Source: Atlantibacter subterraneus (GTDB taxonomy: Bacteria > Pseudomonadota > Gammaproteobacteria > Enterobacterales > Enterobacteriaceae). Taken from it: a DNA stretch of 64,000 nt. Of this stretch, positions 36,608 to 47,812 are shown piece by piece (the stretch's first letter is position 1; the number at the start of each line of letters is the position of its first letter). The stretch is taken from assembly GCF_007570865.1 (NCBI RefSeq), contig NZ_VLPS01000007.1:124001-188000 (forward strand), in the 5' to 3' direction. Position numbers and translations under genes: made by a program. The notes below the pieces were generated by a model. The model made no database searches, was not told where the DNA came from, and saw only the letters and a list, made by a program, of their open reading frames with translations.

Positions 36608-37381
36608 TCAGCCAATCCCGCTGGTTTGCAGCAGCGTCAGGCTTAGCCCCATCACCGACATCCCGCACAGCACGCCGTAACTGGGGTTATTATTCGGGTC
36701 GATCTCTTTCGCCAGCGGCATCAGCTCGTCTACAGAAAGCGCCACCATAATCCCCGCCACCGCCGCCATAATTGAGGCCATCAGCACCGGCGATACCAGC
36801 GATCCGAGGATCAGCCACGCCAACACACCGCCGAGAATTTCCGCCATTCCGGAGATACCCGCCCAGAACACCGCTTTATATTTAGAACCCGTGGCGGCAT
36901 ACACCGGCCCGGCTACCGCCAGTCCTTCAGGAATATTGTGCAAGGCGACAGCTAAAGCGATGCCAAATCCTAATTCCAGATTGTTGCTGGCCGTCACGAA
37001 GGTGGCGACGCCTTCCGGGAAGTTATGCAGGCTGATACCGAGCGTCAGCAACAGCGCGGTGCGCTTGAGATTGCGCGGCGCGCGCTGCAGATCTTTATCC
37101 AGCAGATCCTGGGCATGGGCATGGGGTAGAATTCGATCCAGGGCGTAGTAACCCAGCAGGCCGACAATAAACATGCCGTAGCCCAGCATCGGCGACATCC
37201 CTTCTTCGCGCAGCGCGGCGGGCAGCATTTCCATCAAAGAAATCAGTAGCATAATGCCAGCGGCAAAACCCAGCGAAAACGCCAGCAGCCGGTTTGACGG
37301 TTTTTGGCCGATCACGCCCAGCAGCGCGCCGATAAACGTGGCTCCGCCAGCCAGTAAAGTCAATATAAGAGGGACCGACAT
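36608..37381 (-). CDS. zupT: Zinc transporter ZupT
   Basis: ZIP-family importer for zinc and other divalent metals, inner membrane. It has 257 residues from the ATG at 37381 with AGGAG 6 bp upstream; TTG at 37384 is an alternative. About eight helices. Metal-site motifs are [14 protein letters not shown] and [16 protein letters not shown] in helices IV and V, and the cytosolic loop has HAHAQD. It is divergent from ygiD, with about 195 bp between starts, and convergent with ribB. Confidence 0.97.
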   Translation of the reverse strand: MSVPLILTLLAGGATFIGALLGVIGQKPSNRLLAFSLGFAAGIMLLISLMEMLPAALREEGMSPMLGYGMFIVGLLGYYALDRILPHAHAQDLLDKDLQRAPRNLKRTALLLTLGISLHNFPEGVATFVTASNNLELGFGIALAVALHNIPEGLAVAGPVYAATGSKYKAVFWAGISGMAEILGGVLAWLILGSLVSPVLMASIMAAVAGIMVALSVDELMPLAKEIDPNNNPSYGVLCGMSVMGLSLTLLQTSGIG

Positions 37382-37577
37382 CAACAGCTCCTTGTGTTCT
37401 GGATTCTCAAAGCTTAAAGAACCCGCCGATTAAAATCGACGCGTGGTCAGCGGATTTACACCAGCCTTACATTCAAATTTCCTGATGATCTCCATCATGG
37501 TTATCTGAGTTCTTCTTTTCCCGAATCAGCGTAAGGTTTATCCATCAACATTACCCCGAAGAGCAAAGGATAACACC

Positions 37578-38366
37578 ATGAACGTTTCGCGTATGCCTAC
37601 ACTGTTTCTCGGCCACGGTAGCCCGATGAACGTGCTGGAAGACAATCAGTATACTCAGGCCTGGCGGCAGTTGGGCGCAACCCTGCCACGTCCAAAAGCG
37701 ATTGTCGTGGTGTCTGCCCACTGGTTCACCCGGGGTACCGGCGTCACGGCCATGGAACAGCCCAAAACCATCCATGATTTTGGCGGATTCCCGCAGGCGC
37801 TGTATGACACCCATTACCCGGCTCCAGGCTCGCCGGAACTGGCGCAGCGGCTGGTCGATCTGCTCGCGCCGGTGCCCGTTGCGCTCGACAGAGAAGCCTG
37901 GGGGTTTGATCACGGCTCATGGGGCGTACTGATCAAGATGTACCCGGATGCCGACATCCCGATGGTGCAATTGAGTATAGACAGCACGAAGCCTGCCGCC
38001 TGGCATTTTGAAATGGGCCGTAAACTGGCGGCGCTGCGTGATGAAGGCATTATGCTGATCGCCAGCGGCAACGTGGTGCACAACCTGCGTACCGCCCGCT
38101 GGCACGGTGAAAATACGCCGTATCCGTGGGCGACGGCGTTTAACGATATGGTGAAAGCCAATCTCACCTGGCAAGGGCCGGTCGAGCAGCATCCGCTGGT
38201 GAATTATCTCCAGCAGGAAGGGGGCAGCTTGTCTAACCCGACCCCGGAACACTTTTTACCTTTGCTGTACGTGCTGGGCGCGTGGGACGGCAGCGAGCCG
38301 GTTTCGGTGCCGGTGGACGGTATCGAGATGGGATCGTTGAGTATGCTGTCGGTGCAGGTGGGCTAA
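37578..38366 (+). CDS. ygiD: 4,5-DOPA dioxygenase extradiol, YgiD
   Basis: LigB-type extradiol ring-cleavage dioxygenase of 262 residues; E. coli YgiD opens L-DOPA. Metal-binding histidines are in LFLGHGSPMN, VSAHWFT, and further His in FDHGSWGVL and SGNVVHNLR. The sequence matches E. coli YgiD over its whole length. The natural substrate is not certain. It starts after AAAGGATAAC, is divergent from zupT, and is convergent with ygiC across a GC-rich hairpin. Confidence 0.94.
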   Translation: MNVSRMPTLFLGHGSPMNVLEDNQYTQAWRQLGATLPRPKAIVVVSAHWFTRGTGVTAMEQPKTIHDFGGFPQALYDTHYPAPGSPELAQRLVDLLAPVPVALDREAWGFDHGSWGVLIKMYPDADIPMVQLSIDSTKPAAWHFEMGRKLAALRDEGIMLIASGNVVHNLRTARWHGENTPYPWATAFNDMVKANLTWQGPVEQHPLVNYLQQEGGSLSNPTPEHFLPLLYVLGAWDGSEPVSVPVDGIEMGSLSMLSVQVG

Positions 38367-38371
38367 CAAAA

Positions 38372-38393
38372 GGGCGCGATATCATTCGCGCCC
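38372..38393. terminator. GC-rich hairpin between ygiD and ygiC
   Basis: Stem GGGCGCGA / TCGCGCCC with loop TATCAT. No clean T-run, so terminator strength is doubtful, but it separates convergent genes. Confidence 0.5.
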
Positions 38394-38399
38394 GGTCTA

Positions 38400-39560
38400 T
38401 TACTCGATAAAGATATGCGGATAAAAACGTGACAGATCCTGGGTGATTAACGCCCGATCTTCACGGATGCCGATCCCGGCAGGCTGATCGTTGATAAGCC
38501 AGCTGCCGATCAGCGTATAGCTGTCGCCAAACTTCGGTAGCGGATAGAACTGCTGCACGATCATGCCTTCCTCGCCATACGGCCCCTCGACGTGCTCCAG
38601 TGTTTGCCCGTTTTCAATGATGGAAATATTGGCGCCTTCGCGGGAAAAAATTGGCTTCACGACGTATTTATCCATCGTCGGGTGCTGGTCTTCAGCAAAA
38701 TAAGCGGGTAGCAGGTTAGGGTGGTTCGGGAACATCTCCCACAGCATCGGCAGCAGGGCTTTGTTGGAAATGATGCTTTTCCAGGCCGGTTCCAGCCAGC
38801 GCACGCCTGCGTCTTCCAGCTTGGTGGAGAAGATCTCGCGCAGCATGTATTCCCACGGGTAGAGCTTAAACAGGTTGGCGATCACCTGATCCTGCGGATC
38901 GGTAAACTGGCCTTTCTCGCCCAGGCCGATGTCGTCGATATACAAGAATTCGCTCGCTACGCCTGCCTCAGCGGCGCAATCCTGCAAATACTGCACGGTT
39001 CCGCGATCTTCCACCGTGTCGCGGCAGCAGGCGAAATGCACCAGATTAAAACCGTGTTGTTCTTTCAGCTCGGCGAAGCGCGCGATCACCTTCTCTTGCA
39101 GGCTGTTGAACTGATCGCTGTTGGCCGGGAGCTTGCCCGCGTTGATCTGATCTTCCAGCCAGATCCACTGGAAAAATGCCGCTTCATACAGCGAGGTAGG
39201 CGTATCGGCGTTGTTCTCTAACAGCTTCGGATCGCCGACGCCATCCCAGGCCAGATCGAGACGTGAGTAGAGCGACGGCTGCTGGCTGCGCCAGGACTGG
39301 CGCACAAACTCCCAGGTGTGTTTCGGAATGCGGAATTTGGTCAGCAGCGCATCGCTGGCGACGACCTTCTCCACCACCTGCAAACACATCTGATGAAGTT
39401 CGGCGGTGACGGTTTCCAGGCGTTCCACCTGGTCGAGCGTTAACTGGTAATAGGCTTCCTCACACCAGTACGGCTCGCCGTACATGGTGTGGAAGTTGAA
39501 ACCGTATTCGGTAGCTTTTTCGCGCCAGTCCGGGCGCTCGCTAATGGCAATCCGTTCCAT
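38400..39560 (-). CDS. ygiC: ATP-grasp, glutathionylspermidine synthase-like protein YgiC
   Basis: 386 residues, similar to the synthetase domain of glutathionylspermidine synthase (Gsp). ATP-grasp features are [22 protein letters not shown] (N-terminal), [11 protein letters not shown] (the ATP-binding Lys loop) and the C-terminal [16 protein letters not shown]. No amidase domain is present. A peptide or polyamine ligase activity is expected; the substrate is unknown. It follows ygiB by 3 bp in the tolC-ygiB-ygiC operon, conserved in E. coli, where the operon responds to MarA/SoxS/Rob and other envelope regulators. Confidence 0.93.
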   Translation of the reverse strand: MERIAISERPDWREKATEYGFNFHTMYGEPYWCEEAYYQLTLDQVERLETVTAELHQMCLQVVEKVVASDALLTKFRIPKHTWEFVRQSWRSQQPSLYSRLDLAWDGVGDPKLLENNADTPTSLYEAAFFQWIWLEDQINAGKLPANSDQFNSLQEKVIARFAELKEQHGFNLVHFACCRDTVEDRGTVQYLQDCAAEAGVASEFLYIDDIGLGEKGQFTDPQDQVIANLFKLYPWEYMLREIFSTKLEDAGVRWLEPAWKSIISNKALLPMLWEMFPNHPNLLPAYFAEDQHPTMDKYVVKPIFSREGANISIIENGQTLEHVEGPYGEEGMIVQQFYPLPKFGDSYTLIGSWLINDQPAGIGIREDRALITQDLSRFYPHIFIE

Positions 39561-39563
39561 CGA

Positions 39564-40235
39564 TCAACCACCCATCGAACGGTTGGAGGTGCCGGTTGCC
39601 GAGCTACGCTGCATGGCGGACTGCTTCGCCACCGATTCGCCAAAGCCGCCGCGGGTTACGGTCGTGGTGGTGGCTGGTTTCGGGGCCATGGCGGTTTTCG
39701 GCACCGTCATGGTGCGGCCCGGCTGCGCTGCGCCATAGCTCTTGCCGCTGGCGTCGTTGTACTGGCCGTAGGCCGGGCTGGCAGGATTGCGCGAGGTGAA
39801 CAGCGGCTGCTGCGCGAAGCCCGCGCCGCCGCCCATCATACGGCCCATCATGTAGCCCGCCATTAACGGCATCCAGAAGCTGCCACCGCTGTGGGCCTGA
39901 GCCTGGTTTTCACCCGCCATGCCCGCCTGTGCGGGTGCCTGCTGGCACTGGTTTTCGCCAAATTCCGCCACGCAGTCTTCGCGGGTGGCGTATTTCGGCG
40001 CGGTGCGCTCGGCTTCTTTCAGGGCGTTGTTATAGGCGGTGGTACATTCGGCGCTTTTGCCCGGGTTAGCCGTCGAACAGTCGTCGGCATTCTGATAAAG
40101 CGAGACAGTCTCATCGCTCTTTTCACAACCCGCAAGCATAAACACGGCGGAAACCGCCAGTGCAACCGGAGTTAAGTGGCGCGCGCTAAAGCTTTTGCGA
40201 AACGTCGCATGATTGATGGATTTTGTCCGTTTCAT
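39564..40235 (-). CDS. ygiB: DUF1190 lipoprotein-like protein YgiB
   Basis: 223 residues from the ATG at 40235, chosen for the AGGAAG ribosome site and equal to the E. coli length. The N-terminal basic stretch and hydrophobic segment [17 protein letters not shown] contain a lipobox-like LAGC, so a lipid anchor is probable. The middle is Ala/Gln/Gly-rich ([14 protein letters not shown]), and the C terminus is low-complexity ([13 protein letters not shown]). It lies between tolC and ygiC, is co-transcribed with both, and is of unknown molecular role. Confidence 0.92.
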   Translation of the reverse strand: MKRTKSINHATFRKSFSARHLTPVALAVSAVFMLAGCEKSDETVSLYQNADDCSTANPGKSAECTTAYNNALKEAERTAPKYATREDCVAEFGENQCQQAPAQAGMAGENQAQAHSGGSFWMPLMAGYMMGRMMGGGAGFAQQPLFTSRNPASPAYGQYNDASGKSYGAAQPGRTMTVPKTAMAPKPATTTTVTRGGFGESVAKQSAMQRSSATGTSNRSMGG

Positions 40236-40355
40236 TTTATCTTCCTGAACCCAGTGATAATGCAAAGAATTAACTTCAAAGGATAGAGGATGAACGGTCG
40301 AAATTAAAGCGGCAGGCGCGCCGGGCGCGGATCTTTACGTTGCCTTACGAAGTTT

Positions 40356-40378
40356 CGGGGGGTGATTCACACCCCCCG
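40356..40378 (-). terminator. Intercistronic hairpin after tolC
   Basis: CGGGGGGTG / CACCCCCCG stem of 9 bp with loop ATTCA, 8 bp past the tolC stop. No T-run follows on the minus strand, so it more likely shapes mRNA stability or partial readthrough to ygiB. Confidence 0.5.
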
Positions 40379-40386
40379 TCGCAGGC

Positions 40387-41880
40387 TTAATTGCGGAACG
40401 GATTTTTACCGTTGCTCTGCGTAGCGGCTGCGGGTTGCACCGCGCTCGCCGGCTGAGCGGCTGGCTGGGTCTGCGCACCATTGGTGGCGGCGTAGCCATC
40501 GGCGGCGGCATCCTGCTGGGCATTTTCCGGTGCCACGATTTCAGGCGTGGTGGAAACCGGTTTGCCCAGGTTGCTGTTGAGGATTTGCAGATCCTGCTCA
40601 TTCAACGTGCCCAGCGCGGATTTAATATTCAGCTGGTTAATCAGGTAGTTATAACGGGCGCTGGAGAGCTGCTGCTTCGCGTTGTACAGGGTAGTGGTGG
40701 CATCCAGCACATCAACGATGGTACGGGTACCCACTTCGTAGCCAGCTTCTGTCGCATCTAATGAACTCTGGGCAGAAACCACTGCCTGTTTGTAGGCGTT
40801 GATGCTGCTGATAGAGGCATTGATGTTATTGAAGGAGGAGCGCACGGTTTGCACGACGTTGCGGTGCGCGCTTTCAAGCTGCTCGCTGGCACCGACGAAG
40901 TTGTACTGCGCCTGTTTAACCTGGGAATTTACCGCGCCGCCGCTGTAAATCGGCAGGGAGAAGTTAATGCCGACTTTATTCTGGCCGACGTTGCTGTCGT
41001 TATACTGAGCGGTATTGGTCGCGGAGCCGCTGTAAGAGCTGTCGGAAATGCCAGTTGAGGCGGTCAAACCTACCGTCGGCATATGGCCGGTTTCAGCCAG
41101 GCGAATCTGCTCGCGGGCCAAATCCTGGCTGAGGCGCGCCTGCAACAGCGCCAGGTTGCGGTTTTCCGCTTCTTTCAGCAGATTGTTCACCGAATCCGGT
41201 TTCGCGGTTTTGAACGCGTCAACGTTCAGCGACGCCAGCTGCGGATAGTAATTGCCGGTCACCTGACGCAGCTGTTCCAGCGCGTTATCCAGGTTGTTAC
41301 GGGCGGTCACTTCGTTCGCCAGCACGTTATCGTACTGGGAGCGGGCGTTCTGTACGTCGGTGATCGCCACCAGACCCACGTTAAAACGCTGGGTAGTCTG
41401 GTCTAACTGGCGGTAGATCGCCTGTTTCTGCGCTTCGGTATAGGAAAGCGCATCGATAGCGCTCAGCACGTTAAAATAGGCGGTCGCGGTGTTCAGGATC
41501 AGGGTTTGCTGATCGGTCTGGAAGGTGACGTCCTGAATACCGGCGCTTTTTTCCTGAAGCGTTAACTGACGCCATTTCGACATATCGAAAATGGTCTGGG
41601 TCAACGACAGCGACGCGCTGGTAGTGTTGGAGTTAATGCCGTTCGCGTCGCGGTAACCGTTGCTGTAAGAGTAGTCTGCGCCAAGGCCGAGCTGCGGTAA
41701 TAAAGGACTGCGAGCTTCGTTGATTTTTTCGAATGCGGCATCACGATCGGCAGCGGATCTACGCAGGTCCGGGTTGCTCAAACGTGCTTGCTGATAAACC
41801 TGTAACAGGTTTTCTGCCTGGCTCATGGCGCTGAATCCGGTAAGGCTCAGGCCGATAAGAATGGGGAGCAGTTTCTTCAT
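40387..41880 (-). CDS. tolC: Outer-membrane efflux channel TolC
   Basis: Trimeric outer-membrane/periplasmic exit duct for AcrAB and other tripartite pumps. It has 497 residues from the ATG at 41880; an ATG two codons upstream is disfavoured because AAGGA sits 6 bp before 41880. Signal peptide MKKLLPILIGLSLTGFSAMS ends before AENL. Two internally repeated OEP domains are visible (VYQQARLSNPDLRRSAADRD and LLKEAENRNLALLQARLSQD), with NARSQYDNVLANEVTARNNL helices. The C-terminal Ala/Gln-rich region ends NGKNPFRN. First gene of tolC-ygiB-ygiC, divergent from nudF. Confidence 0.98.
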   Translation of the reverse strand: MKKLLPILIGLSLTGFSAMSQAENLLQVYQQARLSNPDLRRSAADRDAAFEKINEARSPLLPQLGLGADYSYSNGYRDANGINSNTTSASLSLTQTIFDMSKWRQLTLQEKSAGIQDVTFQTDQQTLILNTATAYFNVLSAIDALSYTEAQKQAIYRQLDQTTQRFNVGLVAITDVQNARSQYDNVLANEVTARNNLDNALEQLRQVTGNYYPQLASLNVDAFKTAKPDSVNNLLKEAENRNLALLQARLSQDLAREQIRLAETGHMPTVGLTASTGISDSSYSGSATNTAQYNDSNVGQNKVGINFSLPIYSGGAVNSQVKQAQYNFVGASEQLESAHRNVVQTVRSSFNNINASISSINAYKQAVVSAQSSLDATEAGYEVGTRTIVDVLDATTTLYNAKQQLSSARYNYLINQLNIKSALGTLNEQDLQILNSNLGKPVSTTPEIVAPENAQQDAAADGYAATNGAQTQPAAQPASAVQPAAATQSNGKNPFRN

Positions 41881-42093
41881 TTGCATTCCTTGTTGTGAAG
41901 CAGAATTTGTTTATTAGCGCTGACAGAAGTCGAAAATTGTCGCCGATTTTAGCAGAATCCGCGATATCTGAAGATTGGCCTTCTGTGCCTTATGCCATTA
42001 AATTTCATCAATCTACCATATTGGCGTTATAACGACAGGTAAACTGGAGTTGAATACGTTCACCACAATCCTCATTTATAACAGGCTTTGATC

Positions 42094-42726
42094 ATGAGCA
42101 AACCAGACGATCGCGCAGTGACTTTCACAAAAAACGATGTAGAAATTATTGCACGGGAAAAATTGTACCGCGGCTTTTTTTCGTTAGATCTGTATCGTTT
42201 TCGACACCGCCTTTTCAATGGTGAAATGAGCGGTGAAGTGCGACGTGAAATTTTTGAGCGCGGTCATGCTTCAGTCCTGCTACCCTTTGACCCTGTGCGC
42301 GATGAAGTGGTGCTGATCGAACAGATCCGCATTGCCGCGTATGACACCAGCGACACCCCGTGGTTGCTGGAGCTGGTCGCCGGCATGATTGAGCCCGGCG
42401 AAAGCGTAGAAGAGGTGGCGCGCCGCGAAGCCATGGAAGAAGCAGGATTGCTGGTAGGACGCACGAAGCCGGTATTGAACTATCTCGCAAGCCCAGGCGG
42501 CACCAGCGAGCGGTTATCGATTCTGGTGGGTGAAGTGGATGCCACCCAGGCCGAAGGTATACACGGCCTGGTGGAAGAAAACGAAGATATTCGTGTTCAT
42601 GTGGTAAGCCGGGAACAGGCATACCAGTGGGTAAACGAGGGGAAAATCGATAACGCAGCCTCAGTCATCGCACTGCTCTGGCTGCAACTGCACTATCAAG
42701 AAATACGTCAAGAGTGGAACACCTGA
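42094..42726 (+). CDS. nudF: ADP-ribose pyrophosphatase
   Basis: Nudix hydrolase of 210 residues that splits ADP-ribose to AMP and ribose 5-phosphate. The Nudix box is [24 protein letters not shown], intact in its Glu and Arg residues. The N-terminal [19 protein letters not shown] is shared with E. coli NudF. The ATG at 42094 is chosen; a TTG at 42088 is possible. First gene of the nudF-yqiB-cpdA-yqiA-parE cluster; 2 bp to yqiB. Confidence 0.97.
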   Translation: MSKPDDRAVTFTKNDVEIIAREKLYRGFFSLDLYRFRHRLFNGEMSGEVRREIFERGHASVLLPFDPVRDEVVLIEQIRIAAYDTSDTPWLLELVAGMIEPGESVEEVARREAMEEAGLLVGRTKPVLNYLASPGGTSERLSILVGEVDATQAEGIHGLVEENEDIRVHVVSREQAYQWVNEGKIDNAASVIALLWLQLHYQEIRQEWNT

Positions 42727-42728
42727 AT

Positions 42729-43151
42729 ATGAAGCGCTACACCCCCGACTTTCCAGAAATGATGCGCCTTTGCGAAACCAATTTTGCAATTTTGCGCCGC
42801 TTGCTGCCGCGAACTGACGCAGTGGGCGAAACCGTGAGCTATCAAGTCGGCAGCGCGCAATACCGATTAACGATCCTCGAATCCACCCGCTACACTACGC
42901 TGGTGGAAATCAAACAGACCGTGCCCGCAATTAGCTACTGGAGCCTGCCATCAATGTCGGTGCGGCTCTATCATGACGCGATGGTGGCGGAAGTGTGTTC
43001 AAGCCAGCAGATCTTTCGCTTCAAAGCACGTTATGATTACCCGAACAAAAAGTTGCATCAACGCGATGAAAAGCATCAAATTAACCAGTTTCTTGCGGAT
43101 TGGTTGCGCTACTGCCTGGCGCATGGAGCGATGGCGGTTCCGGTTTGTTAG
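42729..43151 (+). CDS. yqiB: DUF1249 protein YqiB
   Basis: 140 residues from the ATG at 42729, two bases after nudF; the same length as E. coli YqiB. It begins [19 protein letters not shown] and contains [28 protein letters not shown], then an ending of the type [13 protein letters not shown]. No catalytic motif is recognised and no membrane segment is present. The fixed position between nudF and cpdA suggests co-expression with nucleotide-metabolising enzymes. Function unknown. Confidence 0.95.
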   Translation: MKRYTPDFPEMMRLCETNFAILRRLLPRTDAVGETVSYQVGSAQYRLTILESTRYTTLVEIKQTVPAISYWSLPSMSVRLYHDAMVAEVCSSQQIFRFKARYDYPNKKLHQRDEKHQINQFLADWLRYCLAHGAMAVPVC

Positions 43152-43175
43152 CGTCGTGAAACCTAAGGACACCCT

Positions 43176-44003
43176 TTGGAAAGTTTGTTGAATCTTCCTG
43201 TTGCGGATGGGGCGAGCGTCAGGATTTTACAAATTACCGATACCCACCTGTTCGCGCAAAAAAGCGAAACGCTGTTGGGCGTCAATACCTGGAGTAGTTA
43301 TCAGGCTGTGCTGGAAGCAATCACCGCACAGCAGCGTCCGTGCGACCTGATTGTCGCGACCGGTGATTTAGCGCAGGATCATACGCCTGAGGCCTACCAG
43401 CATTTCGCACAGGGCATTGCCGCATTTTCTGCGCCCTGCGTCTGGCTGCCGGGCAATCACGATTTCCAGCCTGCTATGTTCAGCGCGCTCCAGGATGCGG
43501 GCATCTCCCCGGCGAAGCAGGTGCTGTGCGGTGAAAAGTGGCAGATTTTGCTGCTGGACAGCCAGGTGTTCGGCGTGCCGCACGGCGAGTTAAGCGAATA
43601 TCAGCTGGAGTGGCTGGAAGCAAAGCTGGCGGAGAACGCCGATCGGTTCACCTTATTATTGCTTCACCATCATCCGCTGCCAGCGGGATGTAGCTGGCTG
43701 GATCAACACAGCCTGCGTAATGCGGGCGAGCTGGACGCGGTGCTGGGCCGTTTTCCGAATGTGCGCCACCTGCTGTGTGGACATATCCATCAGGAGCAGG
43801 ATCTCGACTGGAATGGCCGCCGTCTGCTGGCGACGCCGTCGACCTGCGTTCAGTTCAAACCCCACTGCGCGAATTTTACCCTTGATACCATCGCCCCTGG
43901 CTGGCGCTGGCTGGAACTGCATGCCGACGGCACATTGACCACCCAGGTCGAACGCCTGGAGGGGACGCAGTTCAATCCTGACACCGCGTCCGAAGGCTAC
44001 TGA
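43176..44003 (+). CDS. cpdA: 3',5'-cyclic AMP phosphodiesterase
   Basis: Hydrolyses cAMP and tunes CRP signalling. It has 275 residues from a TTG start (TTG GAA AGT), as in E. coli cpdA, with AAGGACACCC before it. The calcineurin-like metallophosphoesterase ligands are all present: [33 protein letters not shown] and CGHIHQE. It is preceded by yqiB and overlaps yqiA by one base (TGATG), a sign of translational coupling. Confidence 0.97.
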   Translation: MESLLNLPVADGASVRILQITDTHLFAQKSETLLGVNTWSSYQAVLEAITAQQRPCDLIVATGDLAQDHTPEAYQHFAQGIAAFSAPCVWLPGNHDFQPAMFSALQDAGISPAKQVLCGEKWQILLLDSQVFGVPHGELSEYQLEWLEAKLAENADRFTLLLLHHHPLPAGCSWLDQHSLRNAGELDAVLGRFPNVRHLLCGHIHQEQDLDWNGRRLLATPSTCVQFKPHCANFTLDTIAPGWRWLELHADGTLTTQVERLEGTQFNPDTASEGY

Positions 44004-44578
44004 TGTCCACACTTCTCTACCTGCACGGGTTCAACAGCTCGCCGCTCTCCGCGAAGGCGACGCTGTTTAAAGCCTGGCTGGAACAGCATCATCCGGCGAT
44101 TAACATGATCGTGCCTCAGCTGCCGCCGTTTCCCTCCGATGCGGCGGAACTGCTGGAGTCGCTGGTGCTGGAGCACGGCGGCGAAGAGCTGGCGGTGGTG
44201 GGCTCGTCTCTCGGCGGGTATTACGCCACCTGGCTCTCCCAGTGCTTTATGTTACCGGCGGTGGTGGTAAACCCGGCGGTGCGCCCGTTTGAACTGCTGG
44301 TCGACTATTTAGGCCAAAACGAGAACCCCTACACCGGGCAGCAATATGTGCTAGAGTCACGCCATATTTACGATCTTAAAGTCATGCAAATCGACCCGCT
44401 GGAAGCGCCGGATTTGATTTGGCTGCTGCAGCAGACCGGGGACGAGGTGCTTGATTATCGCCAGGCGGTGGCGTACTACGCTTCCTGCCGGCAGACCGTG
44501 ATTGACGGGGGTAATCACGCCTTTGTGGGCTTTGAAGATTATTTCTCACAGATTGTCGATTTCCTGGGGCTTGAGTAA
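44003..44578 (+). CDS. yqiA: Alpha/beta-hydrolase esterase YqiA
   Basis: 191 residues. YLHGFNSSP near the N terminus and the nucleophile elbow [13 protein letters not shown] place it in the UPF0227/YqiA esterase family, with the catalytic Ser in GSSLGG and a C-terminal His in [10 protein letters not shown]. coli YqiA hydrolyses short-chain acyl esters in vitro. The start overlaps the cpdA stop. It is followed by parE after 43 bp. The physiological substrate is unknown. Confidence 0.95.
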   Translation: MSTLLYLHGFNSSPLSAKATLFKAWLEQHHPAINMIVPQLPPFPSDAAELLESLVLEHGGEELAVVGSSLGGYYATWLSQCFMLPAVVVNPAVRPFELLVDYLGQNENPYTGQQYVLESRHIYDLKVMQIDPLEAPDLIWLLQQTGDEVLDYRQAVAYYASCRQTVIDGGNHAFVGFEDYFSQIVDFLGLE

Positions 44579-44618
44579 TTCCGCCCCGAGTCGATGCCGT
44601 TTCTCTCTGAACGAATAA

Positions 44619-46514
<1,896 letters not shown>

Positions 46515-46530
46515 CCGGCGCGATGACGTA

Positions 46531-46560
46531 AAAAAGGCGATGAATCTTCATCGCCTTTTT
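46531..46560. terminator. Bidirectional terminator between parE and ygiN
   Basis: AAAAAGGCGATGAA (46531-46544) mirrored by TTCATCGCCTTTTT (46547-46560): a perfect 14 bp dyad with T5 beyond. Confidence 0.92.
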
Positions 46561-46577
46561 TGATCCTGAATGCGCGC

Positions 46578-46892
46578 TTAAACGCCCTGTTCCAGAATAC
46601 GGATATGGGTTTCCAGCACGTCGCCTTTCACCGCCTCGCTCCAGGCTTTCATATGCGGCGTCTGAAGGTGCGCTTCAAGATGCGGCACGCTTTCCCACTG
46701 CTCCAGCATCACGATGGAGTCCGGCGCGGTGGACTGGAAGCTCACCTGAGCGTTAACGTCTACCAGCGGCGCATAGCCGTGGCAGCCTTCCTCCGCCAGC
46801 ACAGTGGGAATAATTTTGGCGAACTGATCCAGCACCGCCTGGCGATGATGTGCGCCCGGACGCGTGCGGATCTCTGCAATAACTGTCAGCAT
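46578..46892 (-). CDS. ygiN: Quinol monooxygenase YgiN
   Basis: 104 residues from the ATG at 46892, as in E. coli. Antibiotic-biosynthesis-monooxygenase (ABM) fold: MLTVIAEIRTRPGAHHRQAV, PDSIVMLEQWESVPHLEAHLQTPHM. E. coli YgiN oxidises menadiol to menadione and is proposed to cycle quinones with MdaB, whose gene is directly upstream with a 90 bp gap. The longer frame to 46940 lacks a ribosome site; AAGGAG precedes 46892. Confidence 0.95.
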   Translation of the reverse strand: MLTVIAEIRTRPGAHHRQAVLDQFAKIIPTVLAEEGCHGYAPLVDVNAQVSFQSTAPDSIVMLEQWESVPHLEAHLQTPHMKAWSEAVKGDVLETHIRILEQGV

Positions 46893-46981
46893 CAAAAACT
46901 CCTTGTGATAAATCCGTAGAACAGCAGCCGCAGGCGGCAAGCCGCGGCTCTCTTAATCAGGATAGAGTAACAGGCATTCAG

Positions 46982-47563
46982 TTAAGCAAAAATCGCCGCC
47001 AGATGCTCGCGATATTCTTGAATATAACGCGGCACGTCCGGCATTTTGATCACGTCATTGGTGATAAAGGTCGGCAGCGCGTCCATGCCCAGGAACTGAT
47101 TGGCCTTATGGAACGGCAGATACACGCCGTCGACGCCCACGCCGTGGAAGAACTGATCTTCTTCGGTGAACGCATCAAGCGGCGCGTTCCAGGTCAGGGA
47201 GAGCATATATTTGGTGCCCTGAATCAGGCCGCCGGAGCCGTATTTTTTGCTGGCGTCGGAGCGGGTACGCCCATCGCTGGCGTACAGGGTGCCGTGGCCT
47301 TCAGTGAACACGTCATCGATGTATTTTTTCACGGTCCATGGCGCGCCCATCCACCAGCCCGGCATCTGGTAAATCACCACGTCGGCCCAGACGTATTTCT
47401 GCACTTCGGCCTGAATATCGTAATCGCTGTCAGCGCGGGTTACCTGAACATCGTGTCCGAGGTCGCGCAGAAAGCTGTGTGCGACGTCGGTCAGGGTGTC
47501 GTTAAGCTGGCCTTTAGAGTGCGCGAATTGTTTCGCGCCGTTGATGATAAGCACGTTGCTCAT
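46982..47563 (-). CDS. mdaB: NADPH:quinone oxidoreductase MdaB
   Basis: FAD-dependent two-electron quinone reductase, flavodoxin-like fold, 193 residues like E. coli. MSNVLIINGAKQFAHSKGQL, VIYQMPGWWMGAPWTVKKYID and YMLSLTWNAPLDAF are family motifs (FAD and quinone site). It protects against quinone redox cycling and pairs with YgiN. In E. coli qseC-ygiZ lie upstream; here parC follows directly, with about 250 bp of intergenic DNA. Confidence 0.96.
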   Translation of the reverse strand: MSNVLIINGAKQFAHSKGQLNDTLTDVAHSFLRDLGHDVQVTRADSDYDIQAEVQKYVWADVVIYQMPGWWMGAPWTVKKYIDDVFTEGHGTLYASDGRTRSDASKKYGSGGLIQGTKYMLSLTWNAPLDAFTEEDQFFHGVGVDGVYLPFHKANQFLGMDALPTFITNDVIKMPDVPRYIQEYREHLAAIFA

Positions 47564-47812
47564 TATTTATCCTCGAATAATTGCATTTGGCATGAATGAT
47601 AGCGGATCGGGCGGGGCGGTAAAATTAGCAAAAAGTGCAAAGACTTTTGCCAGATGCGCAATAATCAACGTCTGGAGCGGTTATCTGATTACTGGTGTTA
47701 AATACAGGAAAGATCCCATCCCACGCTGGGACTCGCTCCTCAGATAAGGTACTATCTGCGGCAATATTGCCGCTACTTCACCCTGCGGCCCCTGTTCGAG
47801 GTATAACGATTA

